Source: Ottelia alismoides
Taxonomy: Eukaryota > Streptophyta > Magnoliopsida > Alismatales > Hydrocharitaceae
Length of the DNA: 64,000 nt
Direction: 5' to 3'
NCBI GenBank assembly: GCA_037367405.1
Contig: JAZKJV010001865.1
Coordinates: 496,001 to 560,000, forward strand
In this document: in pieces, positions 1 through 9,354 of the stretch
Layout: the number at the start of each line of letters is the position of its first letter
How positions within the stretch are numbered: the first letter of the stretch is position 1
Made by a program: the position numbers and the translations under genes
The notes under the pieces: generated by a model
What the model was told of the DNA's origin: nothing
Seen by the model: the letters and a program-made list of their open reading frames with translations, nothing else
The model's database searches: none

Positions 1-953
1 GACGCAGAAGCAGAAGCAGCAGCATCAGATTGACTCTCAGTAGTAGGTGCTGGGCCAGATGGGGGAATAATGCCCCTCAGACGGGCAACTAGATCATCGA
101 ACCGCTGATCCAAAGTAGCAGCAGATGGAGGCTCTATCTGCTCAGCGACTCGTGCAGATGCAGGAAATCCATACTTTGAGTAGCATGTGTCTACATTGTG
201 TCCAACACGATGACAGTAAGTACAAGTTGGCCTAGTGCGGCCTCCTCTTCCACGGGGTCCACGTCCATGGCTCTGATGATGAAATCCGCGACCCCTGTTG
301 GCTGCCATAGCTGAAGTATTCTGATTCGTGGCCGCGGAAGGAACTGTGATCCGACTCAGTCTATGGAAAGCTTCCTCCATGGGAGGAATAGTAGAGTCGG
401 CCAAGATCTGGGATCGTGCCGCCTCATACTTTGGATCGAGTGCAGCAAGAAATACGCCTACCATAGTCGTGTTCCTATATGTCTTCTGCTGTTCTGGCGT
501 GGCTGTCAGGGGCATGAAGCTGTAGAGCTTCTCGAACATCCCTCTCAGTGATGTATAGAGAGAATGTAGAGGGCGACCATTCTGCTTTATTGTGAATATA
601 TCATGCTGAAGTTGCAGAATCTTTGTCTTGTTCTTCGCCTACGAATATGTAGCCGCCAGAATGTCCCACATATCCTTGGCTGTGGGTTGATGTAGAATGT
701 CATTGGCAATTTCAATTGCCAACGTACCAGATAGCCAAACTTTTGCATATGCATCATCAGCCTCCCAAGAGGCATTGGCTCCAGTCTTCTCAGCAGGCTC
801 TGGTTCGGTAAGAATGTGCTTCTTGCATGTTGACTTCATCATGCTCATGAACTGCATTGTCCACAGTTCATAGTTTGTACCGTCCATCTTTACAATAGGC
901 GTTGGACCACGAAATGCGCCAATAGATGGGATATCCGCCTTGCTTTCTGACAT
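1..953 (-). pseudogene. Copia-B1 gag (continues past window edge)
   Basis: N-terminal gag of a short-LTR Ty1/copia polyprotein, read right to left. The ATG at 951-953 begins a UBN2-type gag: KMDGTNYELW near the start, then a DDAYA..WLSGTL stretch and a TYS..KNK.KILQLQHDIF stretch. One TAG at 636-638 stands where relatives E and B2 have proline; the frame is otherwise open to base 1. A CX2CX4HX4C zinc knuckle (CTYCHRVGHNVDTC) lies at 183-224, after an Arg/Gly-rich basic tract, as expected for nucleic-acid-binding nucleocapsid. Protease and pol lie beyond the window. The start is supported by alignment with MSDIKADIP at 63551 in element E. Either one nonsense mutation killed this copy or it is decaying slowly; family assignment is firm. 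Confidence 0.9.
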
Positions 954-1180
954 ACTGGAGACTGAAGACTGAAGCGATTGACCAAGGATGGAATTCGTCT
1001 ACAATGACATTGACGGGTTTAGTTGCACGTGTAGACCTCAAGCAACTAAACCCATGTAGATGACGGTGTGCGCTTTAGGGTTTAGCACGCGCACGCGTAC
1101 TGGAAGCACACGCGCACGCGTACACTCAACCGGGAGAACGCACAGTCACAGGGGCGCTGGTGCGCGTTGCGCGCACTGGT
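954..1180 (-). other. Copia-B1 leader, gag-proximal part
   Basis: Untranslated leader between the B1 5' LTR and its gag ATG. It is rich in CpG and GCGC runs. It is cut at 1180/1181 by insertion of element A1 and resumes at 11878. The two flanks share the same GC-rich character, unlike the AT-rich element between them. Confidence 0.75.
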
Positions 1181-1366
1181 TGTTAGCAATATGAGCCTGA
1201 GGAGAACCATTCCTACAATAAATGTTATTGTAATAAATGATTTATCAATAAAAGTTATTGGTTTTGTTTCACTCCCTTTCTGATATTGAATGAATGAATG
1301 CACTATAAGGTCCCTCTGTACAATAAGGGTTATGTACCATGGCCAACTTGATAATCATACAGCTGT

Positions 1367-3119
1367 TGATTCATTAAGTGAATCATAGAGGCCGATGCTT
1401 GGATGAATATCTAAGGAGTTAGATAGAGGACTCATCAAGCATCATCAATGATTGATAAGTAGTGATCTCCAGTCTGAGTGGGAGATGGCAATCCCATCTC
1501 ATTAGACTGATATCTGATCGACCTCTTGCTGCATGTCCTCTGCATGGGAATATTGATTCGGAGGTATCAGATTAGTTGAGTCAATGAGTTGACTTAACGA
1601 GATCGAGATAACCAAAGACCTATGATGAATGCTGTCACATCACAGGCAAACATCCTCTGACCAGAGACAGATGTATTGCTATATGTCTGAGTATGTACAT
1701 TTGGCAGACCAATAGGTTGATGACCTAATCAAGGTCTATACACTGGTGAGCTGGTGTGCATGTAAGGGCATATGAGTAATACGATCTCTCAAAGGGATCA
1801 TACAGGTTCACTTGTGAACCGGGAGACATGAGCTCACTCATGAGGTATTGCGATTGACCAAATTCCATGCATGGTCATCATGCTTTAGAAGCATGATATG
1901 AATTTGAAGGTAAGATATATGCTTTGTGAAAGCATATGATCTGTACCATATCCCAAGGACCAAGATTGAGAAACTTAATGATCAGACTATGAAGATGACA
2001 GTATAAAAGTGATCTATATCTTCATGATGATCATGAGTCTTCCAGTATGCAGGATGTGCAGGTATTAGGAATACCTGAAGGGTGATTTGATCATAAACGA
2101 TTGTATACCATGACGCTTCCATTCCGAGGGAGTGATGAAACAGGTCTGGATTTTAGTGACCCCTCTCATTAGAGAAGTGACCTAACCTTAGTCCATTTAC
2201 TGGACATTGATCTGAATGAGATTCAGATGCAATGAGAAGATTAGGTTTACGGTCTTGATTTAATCAAGCATCTATGAGAGGTCCATGGGATCTGGATTGG
2301 AGATGTGATCTCAATATCCAAGTCACTATACGTGGAACAATACAATCGCCCTGTCTTTATCTCCTAGTATCTGAGGAGAAATAGCATTGCTCTTAAATGG
2401 TTTAAGAACAATTCCATAAGATCTAAGCAGAGAGAAGTTGATGATTAAATGTGATTTAATTATCATGATGTATGAGAAATTATCCAATATAATTAAATGT
2501 GATTTAATATTATGGATAAGAATAATGTGGATAGTAATATCCAATTATTTATAATATATTATAAATGTGATTTATAATGTATTAGAGAGAGTTAAAAATA
2601 ATTTATATTAGTAGATTAATTATTAATGTGTATTGGATACACATTGTCTAAATAATTGAAAATGTAAATTACATTTTGTTTTGGGTTGTGAATATGATTC
2701 ACAATATTCCAATGTCAAGATTGCAATATTCCCAAAATTAATTGAGAATTATTTTGGTGAATTAAAATCCCAACAAATAGTTGTTGGAAAATAAGTAGAG
2801 AGAAAATCAAGGAGATGTGCAATCTCATGGGAATCCATGAGATTGCCCTCTCATTAGGAAAGGAGGGGGCGGCACCAAATCCCTTGTGGGATTGGTGGCC
2901 GTCACCTCCCTCTAAAGGGGAAGGTTGATCTCCTTTGTTCTCTCTATCCTTATTTGATTGATTTAATTTGGTATTAATATTTATTTGATTTATCAAATAT
3001 ATTTTTATCAAAATTAAATCACAAGTTGTTGGTTTTTACCAACAACAATCTTGACCATTGGATTGACATAAATCTATCTCATCCATTGATTTTATATGTC
3101 ACATGGATTGAGATCCATG
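1367..3119 (+). other. Array of short hairpins in A1 U3
   Basis: At least 20 perfect short inverted repeats with loops of mostly 2-5 nt follow one another. Examples (whole hairpin): 1367-1385, 1482-1500, 1805-1820, 1827-1842, 1877-1897 (9-bp stem), 1917-1937 (9), 2059-2077 (8), 2210-2228 (8), 2254-2268, 2391-2407 (7), 2444-2460 (7), 2492-2508 (7), 2558-2578 (9), 2625-2645 (9), 2659-2677 (8), 2686-2704 (8), 2770-2787 (7), 2819-2846 (12), 3025-3046 (9) and 3102-3119 (7). Many loops are GTG, TGG, AGG or ATG. If transcription starts in R, this array falls in the 3' untranslated part of the element RNA. Function is unknown. Confidence 0.8.
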
Positions 3120-3132
3120 GATCCCAAAACCC

Positions 3133-3140
3133 TATAAATA
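3133..3140 (+). promoter_or_regulatory. TATA box of A1 5' LTR
   Basis: TATAAATA lies about 570 bp before the LTR end and is followed by a CT-rich stretch (about 3180-3230), the usual layout of a plant core promoter. The same octamer is at 11305-11312 in the 3' LTR and, in reverse, at 43289-43296 and 52442-52449 in A3. Transcription would start near 3165; this is inferred. Confidence 0.7.
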
Positions 3141-3709
3141 GAGAGGCATGCTTTGCTCTCTCTTTACATGCTATTGTAGCACTCTTCTCTCTCTCTCTTT
3201 CTCCATACTCGACAGCCCTCTCTCCCCCTCTTCTTGGTGGTCGTCCACCATACCTTGGTGGAGAGAATCGTCGATGCCTGCGCCATCGTGTTGCCGCTTC
3301 GACGCTCTGTGGTTCTTCGTCTACTTGGAGTGCTTCGCTCACGAAGGAGACGTTCGATCTCGTGCGACGAGATCAGGAGCAACCGTGCTTGGATCAACTT
3401 CTTGGATTGCGAGGACTACGCGGTTCATCCCCGCGCTCACAAGCAATCTCTCCGACGATCGGACTTGAGACAGGAGGTCTCTTCTCTTAGAGACTCGATC
3501 AACCACGCTTCAAGAGGTATTGCATTATACTTGTTGTGGTTATAGATGAAACGATCCGAGAATTGTTCTTGGATCATGTGGTTTCATCGAATAAAATTTT
3601 TTAAATTCCGCTGCACCGAACTACTAGTACGAATAGTCGTTCTTTGTCGTATCCGATACGACGCTTACGCTTCCGTGATGCGCTTGAGGATTTCTCCGTA
3701 TCCTTCAAG

Positions 3710-3721
3710 TGGTATCAGAGC
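3710..3721 (+). other. A1 primer-binding site
   Basis: TGGTATCAGAGC, complementary to the 3' end of initiator tRNA-Met, begins two bases after the 5' LTR and primes minus-strand DNA synthesis. Confidence 0.92.
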
Positions 3722-5422
3722 CTTAGGACGACGGTTTCGAATAATGATTCCCTAACCGAAGACGACTTGGGTTCGTTAAGGTCGCGAAAGTTTTCATCGC
3801 ATTTGATTTCGCAGATCTGTTTAGTAAATAAATTCGGCATTGTTTAAATTGTTTAAACACGAATTTAATACTTGGATTTTGTTCCCCATTAAATAAAGAA
3901 ACCATAGGATCTGAGTTTGCGTAAATCGGATTTCGTATGCTCTACATATGATTGTTTTAATGAACATGTATGCACTATTGCGGGAACTGTAAATCTGAAC
4001 GTGATTAAAATGTTAATTACTGTTTAGACTTGCCTCGAAATGCGTGAAACATCACTTGGATTATGTCCTAAATCAAATTAGCAATCCATGAAAATTGATT
4101 TTGTCTAATTTGGATTTAATATGATTGAGATATGCTAATTTTAGTAAGTAGGGGTCACTGCTGAAATTATAGTCCTAATCAAGAACCATGTGATTGTCAA
4201 TTAATGAAATTAATTGTTAATTTCGAGAAATAATTATGGAAAATATTTGAGAAATATTAGAAATTTATTTCCTTAATTGACTTGGCCCCAACCAATTAGT
4301 TGATTAGATTTGATCAAAATCATAATTGAAATCACAATCATCGAATTCCTTACTTGAATAGGATTGGAAATTTGTCTAGCAAATTTCCTTATAATCAAAA
4401 ATTGTTTTGATTGCTATTTGGTATAATTTCGGTTGAAGAACCGATGATCATCTCAAGTACAAATTAATCAATTTGGCATTATCCTTTCCCGAGGCGGATA
4501 TGGTGTCTAGTCGGGGATCGCTGGGGTAGCGGGTTGCAACGTATGCGGTCCGTCCCACACCCGTCGGTACTGGCCATGACAGCGGGTAGGGCCGGGATAA
4601 TGTCCGAGGGATTAAGATGTATTTTTCTAATTATTAAAATACGAATTAATACGTACTTTGAGAATAATACCATATATATTCAAGCATAAAATTAAGTTTG
4701 ATTGATTGAATTGGATTGATAATTAATTTAATATGATTAAGTTAATTATATCCAATTAAGAATATTAGAGTTAATAATTCCCTTGGAAGAATTAATTGTA
4801 TGAATGTGATTCATAGTAATTAATTAAATTTGAATAAGAGATGGAGGATCACATAAGTGACATCCATGGTCTCCCGTCAAGGCGAAAGGTTTCGTCGCCA
4901 GATATTATATGTGGGAGACGCCTGTCCGAAGTGACAGCTCCTGCATATGATCCATTTGGATCGGGCTCGTCGCTTCTCGAAAGAGTAAGGACGTATGCGT
5001 AGTGACCCCAATATCGGGTCCTCATATTATTGGGGCGATATTGGATTGCGCATAGCGAGTTGTATTCATGTTGACGGTTGGTTCAATTAATGACGAGTCA
5101 ACATCACCTTAGGGGTGGTGGGCTCGGGTATTAAAGACCGAATTAGGAAATGCAAGTTGGACTTGCAAGGCGGAATGTGTTCCCGCTTCTCTTTATTGGA
5201 GTCATAGGTTCTCATGTTATTGGGATATGACAAAGATAAAGAGGAGATCCCAGTTCTTGCTTGAGATATATCGGTAAGTATATCTCCTACTTTGAAGGTG
5301 AATAAGGGAATTAACTTTCATAGTTGACATAGCAAGACTAATTTGATTTAAAAATGCCTTGATCAAATAAAACTAAATTGAATATTTTATATTCTAATAT
5401 AGTGCATTCTCAATTTCAGAAA
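3722..5422 (+). other. A1 untranslated leader
   Basis: A 1.7-kb AT-rich leader without a long ORF, alignable with the leaders of A2 (19512-21253) and A3 (49168-50728). It holds a GC-rich block at 4477-4602 and a second conserved stretch at about 4850-5260 containing several short inverted repeats. It may be largely intron. Confidence 0.75.
4477..4602 (+). other. Conserved GC-rich leader block with inverted ends (A1)
   Basis: This 126-nt block starts CATTATCC and ends GGATAATG, its exact inverse, and is GC-rich within an AT-rich leader. It is kept in A2 (20292-20416) and A3 (50007-50131, minus), sharing GGCGGATATGGTGTCTAG and a CTGGCCATGACAGCGGGTA core. It does not code. A packaging or dimerisation structure, or an old small insertion, are possibilities. 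Confidence 0.6.
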
Positions 5423-8400
5423 ATGAAGGCCATGAACCCACTAAGCAGGCTTCTGGAGGTCAACCAATTGACCGGACCAAATTACTCGGATTGGATCCGT
5501 AATTTGGAGCTTGTACTCTCGGTGGAGCGCATCAGCTATGTGCTCTCTGAAGACAAGCTTGAAAACCCTAAATCTAAGGAAGACAAAGCATATAATGACA
5601 AGTATGATGAAGATCATGTCTTGGCTAGATGCTACATCTTGGGTTCTCTCTCCAATGTTCTCCAGAAACAACATGTGGAGATGAGTACTTGCCAGGATAT
5701 CATGCAGAATCTAAAGGATATGTTTGGTGATATTAACCGCACCCAGCAGTACAATGTTATGAAAGAACTGGTTCGCTGCAAGATGCAGGAAGGGACTTCG
5801 GTCCGTGAACACGTACTCAAAATGTTTGGGTACTTGTCAGAGCTGGAGACTCTGGGGGCGACGATGGATGCAGACATGCAATCCGATTTCATTCTGCTGT
5901 CATTGCCCAAATCTTTCAATAATTGTGTAGAGTCATTCCACATGAATAAGCTGTAACTGACAAATGCTGGGCTTCTTGCTGCATTAAAGTCTGCAGAAGA
6001 CGTAATGAAGAAAGATGGTCCCACTGGCACTGCAATGGTTGCACAGGTCAGAGGGAAGCGCGGTCGGAAGCAAGGTTCTCGGAAGGGCCTGACCCAGAAG
6101 AGAAAGAAGAAGGGACAAAGTGTTGGCTCATCTTCCAATGCATCCACTCTTATGGCGTCAAAGAAAACCGACGTCTGTCACCACTGCAAGAAGCCGGGGC
6201 ACTGGAGGCGTAATTGCCCGGATTACCTGAAGTCGGTCGACAAAGGTAAAGCCCCAGCAGGTATGAAATCTACTTTTATCATTGAAACCAGTTTTCTCGT
6301 TGGACGAGAAGGAAGTTGGGTTGTTGATTCTGGTGCTTCTGTTCATTTATGCAATTTGTTGCATTTGTTTCAGGAAACTAGAAAACTTGAAGAAGGGGAG
6401 ATAGTCATCCAGATGGGATCTGATGCAAGTGTTGCAGCAGTCGCCGTCGGAACTTGCCGACTATCATTATCTAGTGGAAGAGTCCTAGTACTTAAAGAGT
6501 GTCTTTATGTACCTGAAGTCAGAAGGAATTTAATATCTGTATCTAAGCTAGTTAGAAGCGGATATTCATTCCTATTTTGTAATAAATTAGTCATAAATCA
6601 TTATGATAAATATATTGCAGAGGGTATTTTGACTTCTGGAGGACTCTATGAATTGTGCATTAATGAGCATGTCATGAATATTACAACCACTAATAAAAAC
6701 CCTAAAAGATCCAGGAGTAATATAAATCATTCAAACATGATTTGGCATCAAAGACTTGGTCATTTATCTGTTGATAGGATCAATAGATTGACAAAGGATG
6801 GACCTTTGGATTTTCTACAGGTTCAGTCTTTACCTACCTGTGAACATTGTATTCGAGGTAAAATGACTAGGATGCCTTTCCGTAACAAGGTTACAAGATG
6901 TGAAGGTATTATTGACCTAATACATACTGATGTATGCGGTCCCTTCAGTACCGCGACTCGAAATGGATATCGATATTATTTGACGTTTATTGATGACCAT
7001 TCGCGATACGGGTTTATCTTCCTATTACGTCATAAGTCTGAAACCTTTGAAAAGTTCAAAGAGTTCAAGGTTTTGGTTGAGAACCAAACCGATAGGAAGA
7101 TTAAACGAATCCGATCTGATCGAGGTGGTGAGTACCTCTCAGATGAATTTAAGGAATACCTTAAAGAGAATAGAATTATTTCCAATCTTACTCCTCCTGG
7201 AACTCCCCAACTTAATGGTGTTGCTGAAAGACGCAACAGGACCATCATAGATATGGTTCGTTCAATGATGAGCAAAGCACATTTACCACTTAGTTTCTGG
7301 GGATATGCAGTAGAGACTGCAATATATATCCTGAATAAGATTCCCAGCAAATCTGTACCTAAGACTCCTCATGAGCTCTGGTATGGAACCAAACCTAGTG
7401 TTAATCACTTGAGGGTTTGGGGATGCTTAGTTCATGCGAAGAACGTGGACGCTAGCAAGCTGAAATCTCGCACTCGTGAGTGCTACTTCATTGGGTATGT
7501 TAGAGATGGTATTGGATACCAACTCTATGACCCTGAGACCCAAAAGGTTTTTGTCTCTAGAGATGTGAAATTTCTGGAGGATGATTTCCTTAAAGGTCAA
7601 GATAAAAGTGAAGTGAAGGAACTCATAGAGTCCCCTGAGGATTCTGAGCTTCCTAGATCAGAAACTGAAGAGATAAATAAAGATGAAACACCCATACCTC
7701 TTTGAAAGAGTTCGAGGGTGGTTGCACCACCTGAAAGGTATGGATTCCATGTGTCAGGTGAAACTGACAATGATCCTACTTCATTTGATGAAGCAGTCGC
7801 GGATCATGACAGGATAGATATATGCTGGCAATGAAGTCAGAAATTGACTCCATGCATAAGAATGGTGTATGGACCCTAGAGGATCCACCTAAGGGGGTAA
7901 AACTCATTGGGTGCAAATGGATCTTCAAGAGAAAGAGGGGACCTGATGGGAAAGTAGAGACTTTCAAGGCACGGCTCGTAGCCAAGGGCTACACACAGAG
8001 AGAATGCATCGATTACGATGAGATATTCTCTCCTGTGATTATGATTAAATCCATCAGGGCATTGCTAGCTATAGCTGCATATCTTGACTACGACATCTGG
8101 CAGATGGCCATCAAGACAGCTTTCCTCAATGGATACCTCGAGGAGGATATCTACATGGAGCAGCCCCAGGGCTTCATGACTGAGGATGGCAAAGTATGTA
8201 AGCTGAAGAAATCCATCTATGGGCTCAAGCAAGCTTCTCGTAGCTGGAACATCAGATTTGACGAAACCATAAAGAGTTATGATTTTGTGCAGAATCCTAA
8301 TGAACCTTGTGTGTACAAGAAGCTTACTGGGAGCGCCATTGTGTTCATCGTGCTTTACGTAGATGACATCCTTATCATTGGGAATGATACAGGGATGATG

Positions 8401-9339
8401 ACCAGTGTGAAGATTTGGTTGTCCCATACTTTTGAGATGAAAGATCTTGCAGAAGCCTCTTACATCTTGGGTCTGAAGCTGTTCAGAAACCGAGAGAAGA
8501 GGATATTGGGATTGTCACAACATGGATACATTAAGAAGATTCTTGAACGATTCCGTATGGATAGTTCCAAGAAAGGATTCCTACCCTTAAGACATGGTAT
8601 CCACCTGTCTAAAGGAATGGCTCCTCAAACTGTTGAGGAAAAGAAGGCCATGGCTGGATGTCCTTATGCATCAGCTGTAGGAAGCTTAATGTATGCCTTG
8701 ATGTGTACTAGGCCAGATATCTGCCATGCAGTGGGAGTGGTAAGTCGTTACCAGTCCTGCTATGGAGAACAACACTGGAATGCAGTAAAGAACATATTCA
8801 AATATCTAAGACGGACGCAAGATTACATCTTGGTCTATGGAGATGGTGATCTCCAAGTCTTGGGATATACAGATTCTGACTTCCAATCGGATATTGATGA
8901 TCGAAAGTCGACATCAGGATTTGTGTTCCTGTTGAACGGTGGTGCTGTGAGCTGGAGAAGCAAGAAGCAGGACACTACAGCAGATTCAACAACAGAAGCC
9001 GAATACATTGCCGCATCGGATGCTGCAAAGGAGGCGGTGTGGTTGCGCAAGTTCGTCCAGGAGCTTGGCGTAGTTTCCTCTGATACTCTCATCCCGCTAC
9101 TCTGTGATAACACGGGAGCCATTGCCCAGGCGAAGGAACCCAGATGGCATCAGAAGAGCAAGCACGTAAAAAGGAAATACCACATCATTCGGGAGATTCA
9201 GAAGCGTGGTGACATCATCATCACCAAGGTGGCCTCCGTCGACAACGTTGATGATCCTTTTACCAAACCTCTGACATAGAAGGTTTTTGACCAGCATGTA
9301 ATGAGTATGGGTTTAAGGATTGTTCCTGAATGGTTCTGA
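5423..9339 (+). pseudogene. A1 gag-pol polyprotein with three stops and one frameshift
   Basis: Copia polyprotein of 1306 codons in ancestral length, acting in virus-like particles. UBN2-type gag starts MKAMNPLSRLLE (5423). Nucleocapsid knuckle CHHCKKPGHWRRNC is at 6176-6217 and protease DSGA at 6326-6337. The GAG-pre-integrase HHCC region is about 6740-6880; integrase shows HTDVCGP, SDRGGEY and a NGVAERRN glutamate. RT has YVDD at 8356-8367 and RNase H spans about 8855-9250. Breaks relative to A3: TAA at 5954-5956 between gag and nucleocapsid, TGA at 7703-7705, a 1-bp deletion near 7811, and TAG at 9277-9279; the last stop of the family is at 9337-9339. Two of the three stops look like C-to-T changes. 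Not functional as it stands, though young. Confidence 0.95.
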
Positions 9340-9354
9340 GGGCTAGTGGGAGAT
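9340..9354 (+). other. A1 polypurine tract
   Basis: The purine-rich GGGCTAGTGGGAGAT directly precedes the 3' LTR and serves as plus-strand primer. A3 and A2 carry variants of the same GGACTAGTGGGAGAT type. Confidence 0.85.

Larger units (their letters stand above)
1181..3707 (+). repeat. A1 5' LTR (2527 bp)
   Basis: Long terminal repeat, matched by 9355-11877 (2523 bp) with scattered substitutions and small indels. U3 (to about 3160) is AT-rich and full of short inverted repeats. A TATA box is at 3133-3140, followed by a CT-rich tract and the presumed R/U5. Copia LTRs are usually a few hundred bp to about 1.5 kb, so this is long for the superfamily. Homologous LTRs occur at 42810-45232, 51909-54385, 24824-27477 and in pieces D and F. 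Confidence 0.95.
3517..5419 (+). other. Candidate leader intron of A1, donor inside the LTR
   Basis: A CAAGAG/GTATTG donor-like sequence at 3516/3517 in U5 and a T-rich ATTTCAG acceptor at 5413-5419, four bases before the gag ATG (5423), would bound an AT-rich 1.9-kb intron carrying many upstream ATGs. A2 has matching sites (AG/GTAACC at 19309; TTATTTCAG ending 21253), and A3 has the donor at 52067 and a weaker TTAAG acceptor ending 49171. Splicing is inferred; no transcript evidence is available here. Confidence 0.4.

Noticed and set aside
3026..3490. 154-codon ORF in the A1 5' LTR
   Set aside because: It begins upstream of the presumed transcription start and overlaps other open frames; in the 3' LTR the frame runs differently because of a 4-bp difference near 11325.
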